Of a stretch of DNA of 64,000 nt, positions 43,478 to 52,315 are shown in pieces. The DNA is taken from contig CAKSTO010000001.1 of the NCBI GenBank assembly GCA_934501115.1, forward strand, positions 114,584 through 178,583, given 5' to 3'. The position numbers were made by a program, and so were the translations under genes. The stretch's first letter is position 1, and each line of letters opens with the position of its first letter. The DNA is from an uncultured Faecalibacterium sp. (GTDB lineage: Bacteria > Bacillota > Clostridia > Oscillospirales > Ruminococcaceae). The notes below the pieces were generated by a model. It searched no databases. It worked only from the letters and a program-made list of their open reading frames with translations, and was not told the DNA's origin.

Positions 43478-43590
43478 TCATCAAAAGCATCTGTACATGC
43501 TGCACAGACCGGAATGCCCGACCGTTCCTCGGGCTGTGGGACGCCGATAGAGGGGCGCACCCTCCGGCAGAACAAAGGAGAACTGGACCT

Positions 43591-44451
43591 ATGAAAACAC
43601 GTGTTATCACCGCAATTGTGGGCATCATCGTACTGATCGGCGTGATGTTTACATTCAACACCCTGATCTTTAATCTGGTCATTGCGGCTATCACTCTGAT
43701 CGCGCTCCATGAGATCTACAGCGCCCTTGGCTTTGAAAAGAAGGACTGGCTGATGTACGCCGCCCTCGTGCCCTATACGCTGCTGGTCATGACGAGCAAT
43801 TATCTGGTCATGCGGCGGCTGGTCATGCCGGTATCCTTTGTGCTGGTCACCTTCTACGCCATCTATCTGGTGGTGCGCAACGGCACCATCAGCTACCAGA
43901 AGGCCAGCGGCCTGCTGATGTTCTCCGGCATCGTCATCTTCTGCTTTTACTCCTTCATCCGGCTCAAGGAGCTGCTTCCGGTGGAGCAGTTCGGATATGA
44001 CGCGGTGTTCTTCATCCTGCTGATCCTCTGCTTTGCCTGGGGCGGCGATACCTGCGCATACTTTGCGGGCCGTGCCTTTGGCAAGCACAAGCTGTGCCCG
44101 GTGGTCAGCCCCAAAAAAACGGTGGAAGGTGCCATTGGCGGCGTGCTGGGCACGATGATGTTTGGTGTGATCATTACGCTGGTGTACTCGGTGGCAGCAA
44201 ATCGGATGGAAGCATTTACCCGCTCCAATATCGGGGTGTCGATGTATGTGATCATCGCGCTGCTGGGCTGCGTGGCGGCAGTGCTGGGGATTTACGGCGA
44301 CCTGTTTGCCAGTGTGGTCAAGCGCCAGTGCGGCATCAAGGATTACGGCACCATTTTCCCGGGTCATGGCGGCATTCTGGATCGCTTTGACAGCGTGATG
44401 TTCATTGCACCCTTCGTGACAATGGTCATCACGGCGGTGTTCTACTACTGA
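43591..44451 (+). CDS. cdsA: Phosphatidate cytidylyltransferase
   Basis: A 286-residue membrane enzyme making CDP-diacylglycerol, the start of phospholipid synthesis. Seven to eight membrane segments are seen. The C-terminal signature GDLFASVVKRQCGIKDYG, then the ILDRFDS motif (about residues 230-268), is the CdsA family mark. The 113-base gap before it holds a GCCCGA/TCGGGC hairpin (43517-43535). AAAGGAG precedes the ATG. Confidence 0.95.
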   Translation: MKTRVITAIVGIIVLIGVMFTFNTLIFNLVIAAITLIALHEIYSALGFEKKDWLMYAALVPYTLLVMTSNYLVMRRLVMPVSFVLVTFYAIYLVVRNGTISYQKASGLLMFSGIVIFCFYSFIRLKELLPVEQFGYDAVFFILLILCFAWGGDTCAYFAGRAFGKHKLCPVVSPKKTVEGAIGGVLGTMMFGVIITLVYSVAANRMEAFTRSNIGVSMYVIIALLGCVAAVLGIYGDLFASVVKRQCGIKDYGTIFPGHGGILDRFDSVMFIAPFVTMVITAVFYY

Positions 44452-44468
44452 AAAAGGGGGATCGTGTG

Positions 44469-45620
44469 ATGTCGAAAAAAATCACCCTGCTGGGTTCTAC
44501 CGGTTCCATCGGCACCCAGAGTCTGGATGTGATCCGTGCGCAGGGGTATGAGGTGTTCGGACTGTCAGCTCACAGCCATGTGGATAAGATTCTGCAGCAG
44601 ATCGATGAGTTTCATCCGCGTTATGTCTGCATGACCGACCCGGATGCAGCCCGCAGGCTGGATGCGGAGCTTTCCGGTCGTGCAGATGCGCCCCGGCTGC
44701 TGGTAGGGCCGGAGGGGCTGAAGGAGCTGGCTGCGCTGGACGGCACCGATGTGGTGCTGAACAGCGTGGTGGGCATTGCAGGTCTGGGTGCCAGCCTGTG
44801 CGCGATTGAAAGCGGCCATGATCTGGCGCTTGCCAACAAGGAAAGCCTTGTCACCGGCGGTCATCTGGTCACACAGGCCGTGGCAAAGCATGGCGTGAAA
44901 CTGCTGCCGGTGGACAGTGAGCACTCTGCCATTTTCCAGTGCCTGCAGGATAAGGAGAGCGCACCCAGCCTGACCAAGATCCTGCTCACGGCATCCGGCG
45001 GGCCGTTCTTCGGCATGAAGACCGAGCAGCTGCGCGGCAAGACCAAGGGCGATGCCCTCAAGCATCCCAACTGGAACATGGGCGCAAAGATCACCATCGA
45101 CTCTGCCACCCTGATGAACAAGGGTCTGGAGTTGATCGAGGCGGTGTGGCTGTTCGGTCTGCCGCCGGAGAAGATCCAGATCGTCGTCCAGCGTCAGAGC
45201 ATCGTCCACTCGGCGGTGCAGTTCAGCGACAACTCGGTCATCGCACAGCTGGGCGTGCCGGATATGCGCATCCCCATCCAGTACGCACTGACCTACCCCA
45301 AACGGGTGCCGGGCGTCGTGCCGGAACTGGACTTTGCCGCGCTGAAGGTGCTCACCTTTGATGTGGCGGACGACGAGACCTTCCGCTGTCTTGCCGCCTG
45401 CAAAAAGGCCATCCGGAAGGGCGGCCTTGGCCCCTGCGCTGCCAACGGAGCCAACGAGGAAGCCGTTAAGCTGTTCCTTGAGGACAAAATCGGTTTCCTT
45501 GACATTGGCCGTCTGGTGGAAGCTGTTGTGGACAGTGACAGCTTCGGTGGTGACTACACCCTCAGCGATGTGTACGAGTGCGACCGCATGGCACGGGAGT
45601 TCGTAAGAGCGCACTTATAA
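44469..45620 (+). CDS. dxr: 1-deoxy-D-xylulose 5-phosphate reductoisomerase
   Basis: A 383-residue DXR, the first committed enzyme of the MEP pathway (DXP to MEP with NADPH). NADPH-binding LLGSTGSIGTQSLDVI is near residue 6, the ALANKESLVTGG motif near 120, the metal-binding PVDSEHSAIFQCL near 147, and the NMGAKITIDSATLMNKGLE region (cited in part) near 205. Length normal (about 385). The ATG at 44469 is chosen over the GTG at 44466. It follows cdsA in one operon. Confidence 0.96.
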   Translation: MSKKITLLGSTGSIGTQSLDVIRAQGYEVFGLSAHSHVDKILQQIDEFHPRYVCMTDPDAARRLDAELSGRADAPRLLVGPEGLKELAALDGTDVVLNSVVGIAGLGASLCAIESGHDLALANKESLVTGGHLVTQAVAKHGVKLLPVDSEHSAIFQCLQDKESAPSLTKILLTASGGPFFGMKTEQLRGKTKGDALKHPNWNMGAKITIDSATLMNKGLELIEAVWLFGLPPEKIQIVVQRQSIVHSAVQFSDNSVIAQLGVPDMRIPIQYALTYPKRVPGVVPELDFAALKVLTFDVADDETFRCLAACKKAIRKGGLGPCAANGANEEAVKLFLEDKIGFLDIGRLVEAVVDSDSFGGDYTLSDVYECDRMAREFVRAHL

Positions 45621-45624
45621 AAAC

Positions 45625-45665
45625 CTCTCAGCCTCACTGCGTTCGGCAGCCCTGACTGAGAGGGC
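45625..45665 (+). repeat. Intergenic hairpin (CCTCTCAG...CTGAGAGG type)
   Basis: CCTCTCAG / CTGAGAGG arms enclose about 24 bases. The sequence looks like the kind of repeated hairpin found between genes in Faecalibacterium, as I recall. Only one copy is seen here. A T run follows weakly, so it may also be a terminator before rseP. Confidence 0.5.
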
Positions 45666-45693
45666 TTCCGACTTTTCAACTTTAGGAGACGCA

Positions 45694-46806
45694 ATGTCAG
45701 TTTTTATCACCCTGATCGCCGCACTGATCGTTTTTAGTGCTGTGATCGCCATCCACGAATTCGGGCACTTTACCGTGGCAAAGCTCTGCGGCATTCAGGT
45801 CAACGAGTTTTCCATCGGGATGGGCCCGGTTTTATGGAGAAAACTTTATAAAGGCACGCAGTACAGCCTGCGCGCTTTGCCGGTGGGCGGCTTTGTGGCA
45901 TTGGAAGGGGAGGACAGCCCCGAGAGCCAGCAGGCCGAAGCAGCCAGTGACGAACGGGAAGCAGAGACCACAAGCCCCATCCCACCGGAGCAGCGTGAGG
46001 GGATCCCCTTGAACGATGCCCCGGTGTGGCAGCGGGCACTGGTCATGGTGGCGGGAGCCTTCATGAACTTTGTGCTGGGCTTTGTGGTGCTGGTCATTCT
46101 GGTGGCGGCACAGGACGGAGCCATCACCAGTAAGACGATCTACTCCATCGAGGACGATGCCCTCTGCGGCCAGACCGGTTTGCAGGCGGGGGATGAGATC
46201 CTCGCGGTGAATGGCCGACGCTGTTTTGTAGCGAATGACATCCTCTATGAGCTGGTGCGTGCCGAGCAGTACCGTGCGGATTTCACCGTGATGCGGGATG
46301 GCCGGAAGGTCGATCTGCCGGATGTGCAGTTCGATACCTGGCAGGACGCCGAGGGAGAAACTCACATGGGTCTGGGCTTTGTAGTCTATGGCATTCAAAA
46401 AACACCGATCAGCGTCCTGAAGGAAGCGTGGAACAGCACCCTGTACTATGGACGCATCGTGTTCACTTCGCTGGCGGACCTCTTGCGTGGGCGGGAGAGC
46501 ATCAACAATCTCTCCGGCCCGGTGGGCATCGTGACAGCCATTGGGCAGGCGGCTAGCTACGGCTGGCGGGACGTGCTGGAGCTGCTGGCGCTGATCACCA
46601 TCAATCTGGGTGTTTTCAACCTGCTGCCCTTCCCGGCATTGGACGGCGGCAAGGTAGTATTTCTGGTCATCGAGGGCGTTACAGGTCATGCAGTGCCGGA
46701 AAAGCTGCAGAGCTGGCTGACACTTGCAGCCTTTGCACTGCTGTTCGGCCTGATGCTCTTTGCAACCTACAATGATATCATCCGGCTTTTGACCGGTGCA
46801 ATGTAA
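45694..46806 (+). CDS. rseP: Site-2 protease RseP
   Basis: A 370-residue intramembrane zinc metalloprotease. The catalytic HEFGH lies near residue 22 in the first helix. A cytosolic/PDZ region with an acidic Ser/Glu-rich insert (about residues 75-105) and a PDZ domain near 175-245 follow. The third metal ligand Asp is in PFPALDGGKVV near 312. It cleaves anti-sigma factors and remnant signal peptides. Conserved next to dxr and ispG. Confidence 0.95.
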   Translation: MSVFITLIAALIVFSAVIAIHEFGHFTVAKLCGIQVNEFSIGMGPVLWRKLYKGTQYSLRALPVGGFVALEGEDSPESQQAEAASDEREAETTSPIPPEQREGIPLNDAPVWQRALVMVAGAFMNFVLGFVVLVILVAAQDGAITSKTIYSIEDDALCGQTGLQAGDEILAVNGRRCFVANDILYELVRAEQYRADFTVMRDGRKVDLPDVQFDTWQDAEGETHMGLGFVVYGIQKTPISVLKEAWNSTLYYGRIVFTSLADLLRGRESINNLSGPVGIVTAIGQAASYGWRDVLELLALITINLGVFNLLPFPALDGGKVVFLVIEGVTGHAVPEKLQSWLTLAAFALLFGLMLFATYNDIIRLLTGAM

Positions 46807-46822
46807 AAGAAAGGAAAACCCT

Positions 46823-47869
46823 ATGCGGCAATTAAAGCGGGAAGTGAAGATCGGCAATGTGACCATCGGCGGCAAAAATCCGATCGCGGTGCAGACGATG
46901 CTCAATGTGCCGGTGGAAGATGTTGAGGGCAACGTGGCGCAGGCAAAGCGCTGCGAAGCTGCCGGCTGCCAGATCCTGCGGGTGACCTGCCCCAGTGCGG
47001 CGGACGCAAAGTGCATTGAAGCCGTCAAGAATGCGGTGAATATCCCCATTGTGGCAGACATCCACTTTGACTACAAGGCGGCGCTGGCCTGTGCTGACGT
47101 GGGCGTGGATAAGATCCGCATCAACCCCGGCAATATCGGCGACGACGACCGGGTGAAGGCGGTGGTGGATGCCTGTCAGCAGAAAAATATCCCCATCCGC
47201 ATCGGAGTCAACGGCGGCAGTCTGGAAAAGCATATCCTTGCCAAGTATGGCGCCCCCACCCCGGAAGCAATGGTGGAGAGCGCGCTGTACCATGTACACC
47301 TGCTGGAAAAATTCGATTTCAACAACATCGTCATCTCCATCAAGAACTCCAATGTGCCCCGCATGATGGAGGCCTACCGCCAGCTCAGTGCAGTCACGGA
47401 TTACCCTCTGCACGTGGGCGTGACCGAAGCGGGCACCTACCAGATGGGGCTGCTCAAGAGCGGCATGGGCATCGGCGGGATGCTGCTGGAGGGCATCGGC
47501 GATACCATCCGTGTCTCGCTGGCCGCAGAGCCCGAAAAGGAAGTGGAGGCCGGCTACAACATCCTGCGCGCTGTGGGCTTCCCGGTGGCGGGGCCGGAGG
47601 TCATTACCTGCCCCACCTGCGGCCGCACACAGTATCCGTGTACGGAGATCGCCAACGAGGTGGAAAAGCGGCTGCAGGGATACAAAAAATCCATCAAAGT
47701 GGCAGTCATGGGCTGCGTGGTCAACGGCCCCGGTGAGGCTCGCGAGGCAGACATCGGTATTGCAGGCGGCAAAGGCGAGGCGGTGCTGTTCATCCACGGC
47801 AGACCTGTCAAAAAATTGACCGGAGAGGATATTCTGGATCAGTTCATGGATGAGATCTATAAACTGTAA
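46823..47869 (+). CDS. ispG: 4-hydroxy-3-methylbut-2-en-1-yl diphosphate synthase (flavodoxin), IspG
   Basis: A 348-residue GcpE/IspG, the 4Fe-4S enzyme turning MEcPP into HMBPP. The TIM-barrel part has NPIAVQTMLN near residue 14 and DIHFDYK near 75. The cluster cysteines are CPTCGRTQYPC near residue 264 (C-x2-C) and GCVVNGPGE near 297. The ATG at 46823 has AAAGGAAA. It lies just after rseP. Confidence 0.96.
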   Translation: MRQLKREVKIGNVTIGGKNPIAVQTMLNVPVEDVEGNVAQAKRCEAAGCQILRVTCPSAADAKCIEAVKNAVNIPIVADIHFDYKAALACADVGVDKIRINPGNIGDDDRVKAVVDACQQKNIPIRIGVNGGSLEKHILAKYGAPTPEAMVESALYHVHLLEKFDFNNIVISIKNSNVPRMMEAYRQLSAVTDYPLHVGVTEAGTYQMGLLKSGMGIGGMLLEGIGDTIRVSLAAEPEKEVEAGYNILRAVGFPVAGPEVITCPTCGRTQYPCTEIANEVEKRLQGYKKSIKVAVMGCVVNGPGEAREADIGIAGGKGEAVLFIHGRPVKKLTGEDILDQFMDEIYKL

Positions 47870-47883
47870 GCCTGTTTTTTCAC

Positions 47884-47916
47884 AGCTGCCACACCCGAAA
47901 ATCGGGTGCGGCAGCT
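47884..47916 (+). other. Stem-loop between ispG and polC
   Basis: AGCTGCCACACCCGA / TCGGGTGCGGCAGCT, near-perfect, three-base loop. Followed by TGTATTGTAT, not a clean T run; a weak terminator or attenuator before polC. Confidence 0.6.
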
Positions 47917-47943
47917 TGTATTGTATCAAAAGGAGCACCATTT

Positions 47944-50900
47944 GTGAAACCACTCGTATCCCAGCTCTGGCCGCAGTTTATGGCAGACCCGGCGTTTGCA
48001 TCCTGCTTCGGCAAGGTCATCGTCGAGCACGCCCGGATGCTGCGGCAGGAACAGCAGGTCATCTTTACCCTGCAAAGCGCCGCTCCGCTGGACAAAAACC
48101 TGTGCGACCGGCTGCTGGCATCGCTGCAGCCGGATTATGATGGCTTTGAACTGCGAATTGAAAACCTGTTCGGCTATGCGATGCTGGATGAAGCCGCTCT
48201 GCGCGACCTGATGGAAGACATGAAGCGGGACGGCGTACCCATCAATGGCTTTCTGGATCGGTGCACCATCCGCATCGTGGGGCAGAAGATCACCATTGGC
48301 GTGTGCCATGGCACAAAATTCCTGCAGGAGATGGGCTTTGAAAAGCTGCTTGCAGAGCGCATCGCAGCCCATACCGGGGTCAAGCCGCAGATCCTGCTGC
48401 AGAGCACGGTGAGCGAGGCAGAGCAGCATCAACTGGAGGAAAAGCTGGAGCGCAAGATCGCCCCGCCGGTCGTCAAGTTTGAAAAGAAGAACACGGCACC
48501 TGCCATCAAGGTGGAGGGGCTCGACCTCACCGACAAGCCGGTAAGTATCTTCCATGGCAAGATGTTCACCCCGAAGAATCTCACCCCGCTGAAGGATCTT
48601 GGCGGCGAGGGCGGCAAGTGTATCATCTGGGGAGATGTGTTCTTTTCGGAGGTCAAAGGCAACTTCCGCAAGATCTATTCTGTTTCGATCACCGATTATC
48701 AGGGATCTATCAACCTGAAGATCCGCGCGCAGGAAGGCGAAGATTGTTCCAAGTGGGAATCTCTCGGTAAAGGCACCACGCTGATCGTGCGCGGCGACTG
48801 CTCCTATGACAAGTACGAGCACGACTATATCGTCTACCCCTACGATGTGCTCATTGTGGAGCGCAAAAAGCGGGAGGATACCGCCCCGGAGAAGCGGGTG
48901 GAGCTGCATCTGCACACCAAGCTGTCCAGTATGGATGGCTTCTGCGAACCCGGCGGCATCGTTAAGCTGGCTCACCGCATGGGGCACCCGGCCGTTGCCA
49001 TCACCGACCATGGTGTGTGTCAGGGCTACCCGGAAGCTATGCTTGCGGCAGATGACATCCATAAAAAAGACCCGGATTTCAAGCTGATTTATGGCTGCGA
49101 AGCCTACTTCGTGGACGATATGATCCCCTGCGTGTATGGCGTGAAGGATCAGCCGCTGGATGGTGAGTTCTGTGTGTTCGATACCGAGACGACAGGCCTT
49201 GACCCCGGCGTGGAGTATATGACCGAGATCGGTGCCGTCATTGTGAAAAACGGCGAAGTGGTGGATGAATTTGACACCTTTGTCAAACCCGGAAAGCTCA
49301 TCACGCCGAAGATCACCGAGCTGACCGGTATTACCAACGAGATGGTGGCCGATGCCCCCGGTGAGAAGGAGGCGCTGGAGGCATTCCTGAAGTTTGCAGG
49401 CGGCCGCATTCTGGTGGGACACAATGTGCATTCCTTCGATATGCGCTTTCTGCGTGCCGCCGCCAGACGCAGCGGCATCAAACTGGAGCCGACCTATATC
49501 GACACCCTGACTATGGCGCAGGCGATGTATCCCGGCCTGCACAACTACAAGCAGGGAACCATCAACAAGCATTTGGAGCTGCCTGCCTACGAGGCACACC
49601 GTGCCTGTGAGGATTCGGCAGCACTGGGGCGGATCTTTGGCGTCATGCTGAATGATCTGGAAGAAAAGCAGGTGACGAAGGTCAGCGAGATCAACACCGG
49701 CCTTGGCGGAAACCGCGAGGTGCTGAAAAAGAAATTTTACCACCTGATCATTCTGGTCAAAAACCAGATGGGGCTGAAAAATCTGTATAAGATCGTCAGC
49801 GAAGCTCATGTGAACTACTTTTTCAAAAAACCTCGCGTGCCTCGCAGCCTGCTGAACAAGTACCGCGACGGCCTGCTGCTGACTTCGGCCTGTGAAGCGG
49901 GTGAGCTGTACCGCGCCATTGTGGAGGGCGTCAGCTACGAGGAATTGAAAAAGATAGCGTCCTACTACGATATTCTTGAGATCCAGCCCTTGGGCAACAA
50001 TGCCTATATGGTGCGGGAGGGCAAGGTGAGCAGTGAGGAGGACATCAAAAACTTCAACCGCACGGTCATCAAGCTGGGCGAAGACCTGCACAAGCCTGTC
50101 ATCGCCACCGGCGACGTGCATTTTACCGAGCCGGAAGATGCCGCCTACCGTGCTGTGCTGCAGGCCGGCAACGGCTTCAAGGATGCCGACAATCAGCCGC
50201 CGCTGTTTTTCCGCACGACGCAGGATATGCTGGCGCAGTTCTACTATCTGCCCAAGGAGAAAGCATACGAGATCGTAGTCAGGAATCCCCGCAAGGTGGC
50301 AGCGATGATCGACAACACGGTGCGGGCGATCCCCCGGGGCACTTACCCACCCAGCATCGAAGGTGCGGAGCAGCAATTGCGCGATGCAACGTGGGAACAT
50401 GCCAAGCGTGATTACGGGGATCCGCTGCCCGAGATCGTGGAAAAGCGTTTGCAGAAGGAGCTGGACTCCATCTGCGGCCACGGCTACGCCGTGCTGTATG
50501 TCATTGCGGTCAAGCTGGTGGCCTACTCCAACGCGGGAGGCTATCAGGTGGGCAGCCGTGGCTCAGTCGGCTCGTCGGCAGTAGCCCATTTCTCCGGCAT
50601 CTCAGAGGTCAACAGCCTGCCGCCCCATTACCGCTGCCCCAAGTGCAAGCACAGCGAGTTTATCACCGACGGCAGCGTGGACGATGGCTTCGACCTGCCG
50701 GACAAAAACTGCCCCAACTGCGGTACCCGGATGCTGGTGGACGGCCACGACATCCCCTTTGAGACCTTCCTTGGCTTCTACGGCGACAAGGAGCCGGATA
50801 TCGATCTGAACTTCTCGGGCGAATATCAATCCAACGTCCACCGGTACACCGAGGAGCTGTTCGGCAAGGCCAATGTGTTCAAGGCGGGCACGGTATCAGG

Positions 50901-52233
50901 CATTCAGGACAAGACAGCCTATGGCTACGTGAAAAAGTATCTGGACGAGCGCGGACGCACCGTCAATCACGCGGAAGAAAACCGTCTGACACTGGGCTGC
51001 ACCGGCGTCAAGCGCACCACCGGCCAGCACCCCGGCGGTATGGTCGTTGTGCCGGACACCTACGAGATCTATGATTTCTGCCCCATCCAGCACCCGGCAG
51101 ACGATGTTGCGGGAGGCCTGCTGACCACACACTTTGAATTTAAGTATTTGCATGACACTCTGCTCAAGCTGGACGAGCTGGGTCATGATATGCCAACGTT
51201 CTACAAGTACTTTGAGGAATACACCGGCATCCCGGTGGACAGCATCCCCATGAATGACCCCAAGGTGTACAGCCTGCTGACCAGCCCGGAAGCGCTTGGC
51301 GTGACCCCGGAGCAGATCGACAGCCAGACAGGCACCTTCGGCATCCCGGAGATGGGCACGAACTTTGTGCGCGGGATGCTGGTGGAGGCACGTCCTAAAA
51401 ACTTCTCGGAGCTGATCCAGATCTCGGGGCTTTCGCATGGTACCGATGTCTGGACGGGCAACGCGGATGAGCTGATCCGCAGCGGTACCTGCACCATCGC
51501 AGAGGTTATCGGCTGCCGCGACAGCATCATGCTGTATCTGCTGCGCAAAGGACTGGAGCCTAAGATGGCCTTCGATATCATGGAGGCGGTTCGTAAAGGC
51601 AAGGTGGCAAAGGGTGGTTTTCAGCCGGGCTGGGAGGAGGCCATGCGGGAGCACGATGTGCCGGACTGGTACATCGAAAGCTGCCGTAAGATCAAATATA
51701 TGTTCCCCAAAGCACATGCGGTGGCCTACCTGATGTCAGCCATCCGTCTGATGTGGTACAAGATCTACAAACCGCCTGAGTTCTACGCGGTGTATTTTAC
51801 CGTGCGCGGTGATGATATCGACTACGAGGCTGCTGTGGGCGGTGCGGCAGTGGCGCGAGCCCACATGGAAGAAGTCAAGCGCCGCCTGAAGGAAGAAAAG
51901 AACGCCAAGGACGAAGATGTTCTGGTCAGCCTGCAGCTGGTCAACGAGATGCTGGCGCGCGGTTATGAATTCTTGCCCATTGAGCTGGGCAAGAGCCGCG
52001 GCTCCAAGTATATCGTGGAGGATGGCAAGGTGCGCCTGCCTTTCTGCGCGCTCAAGGGTCTGGGCGGTGCTGCGGCGGACGCACTGGAAAAAGCGACGAT
52101 CCACGGAGAAGAATATATCTCGGTGGAAGAACTGCAGCAGGCTTCCGGCGTTGGCAGCAGCATCCTGGATCGGTTGCGTCAGGTGGGTGCGCTGGGCGAC
52201 CTGCCGGAGAGCAGTCAGGTCAGCTTCTTCTGA
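47944..52233 (+). CDS. polC: DNA polymerase III PolC-type alpha subunit
   Basis: A 1429-residue replicative polymerase of low-GC Gram-positives. The order is an N-terminal region, an OB domain, a first PHP part with HLHTKLSSMDG near residue 319, a proofreading exonuclease inserted in PHP (VFDTETTGLDP near 411, with DEDDh residues later), the rest of PHP, a zinc pair CPKCKHSE...CPNCG near 897-925, the palm with DKEPDIDLNFS near 945-952, and the C-terminal fingers/HhH (to PESSQVSFF). Catalytic Asp residues in DIDLNFS are intact. The GTG start follows AAGGAG, eight bases. Confidence 0.97.
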   Translation: MKPLVSQLWPQFMADPAFASCFGKVIVEHARMLRQEQQVIFTLQSAAPLDKNLCDRLLASLQPDYDGFELRIENLFGYAMLDEAALRDLMEDMKRDGVPINGFLDRCTIRIVGQKITIGVCHGTKFLQEMGFEKLLAERIAAHTGVKPQILLQSTVSEAEQHQLEEKLERKIAPPVVKFEKKNTAPAIKVEGLDLTDKPVSIFHGKMFTPKNLTPLKDLGGEGGKCIIWGDVFFSEVKGNFRKIYSVSITDYQGSINLKIRAQEGEDCSKWESLGKGTTLIVRGDCSYDKYEHDYIVYPYDVLIVERKKREDTAPEKRVELHLHTKLSSMDGFCEPGGIVKLAHRMGHPAVAITDHGVCQGYPEAMLAADDIHKKDPDFKLIYGCEAYFVDDMIPCVYGVKDQPLDGEFCVFDTETTGLDPGVEYMTEIGAVIVKNGEVVDEFDTFVKPGKLITPKITELTGITNEMVADAPGEKEALEAFLKFAGGRILVGHNVHSFDMRFLRAAARRSGIKLEPTYIDTLTMAQAMYPGLHNYKQGTINKHLELPAYEAHRACEDSAALGRIFGVMLNDLEEKQVTKVSEINTGLGGNREVLKKKFYHLIILVKNQMGLKNLYKIVSEAHVNYFFKKPRVPRSLLNKYRDGLLLTSACEAGELYRAIVEGVSYEELKKIASYYDILEIQPLGNNAYMVREGKVSSEEDIKNFNRTVIKLGEDLHKPVIATGDVHFTEPEDAAYRAVLQAGNGFKDADNQPPLFFRTTQDMLAQFYYLPKEKAYEIVVRNPRKVAAMIDNTVRAIPRGTYPPSIEGAEQQLRDATWEHAKRDYGDPLPEIVEKRLQKELDSICGHGYAVLYVIAVKLVAYSNAGGYQVGSRGSVGSSAVAHFSGISEVNSLPPHYRCPKCKHSEFITDGSVDDGFDLPDKNCPNCGTRMLVDGHDIPFETFLGFYGDKEPDIDLNFSGEYQSNVHRYTEELFGKANVFKAGTVSGIQDKTAYGYVKKYLDERGRTVNHAEENRLTLGCTGVKRTTGQHPGGMVVVPDTYEIYDFCPIQHPADDVAGGLLTTHFEFKYLHDTLLKLDELGHDMPTFYKYFEEYTGIPVDSIPMNDPKVYSLLTSPEALGVTPEQIDSQTGTFGIPEMGTNFVRGMLVEARPKNFSELIQISGLSHGTDVWTGNADELIRSGTCTIAEVIGCRDSIMLYLLRKGLEPKMAFDIMEAVRKGKVAKGGFQPGWEEAMREHDVPDWYIESCRKIKYMFPKAHAVAYLMSAIRLMWYKIYKPPEFYAVYFTVRGDDIDYEAAVGGAAVARAHMEEVKRRLKEEKNAKDEDVLVSLQLVNEMLARGYEFLPIELGKSRGSKYIVEDGKVRLPFCALKGLGGAAADALEKATIHGEEYISVEELQQASGVGSSILDRLRQVGALGDLPESSQVSFF

Positions 52234-52246
52234 AAAAAGACAAAAG

Positions 52247-52290
52247 AAAAATCTCTGCATGGGATCCCCCATTGCAGAGATTTTTGTTTT
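52247..52290. terminator. Bidirectional terminator between polC and fakA
   Basis: AAAAATCTCTGCA / TGCAGAGATTTTT stem with GGGATCCCC inside and T runs on both strands. Confidence 0.85.
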
Positions 52291-52315
52291 GTGCCGGAAA
52301 ATCAGCAGGAATACG

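Noticed and set aside
45625..45665. CRISPR-like or REP-like repeat
   Set aside because: Only one copy, no spacers; simply an intergenic hairpin.
47926..50481. An 851-codon minus-strand frame within polC
   Set aside because: Antisense shadow; polC has intact domains.
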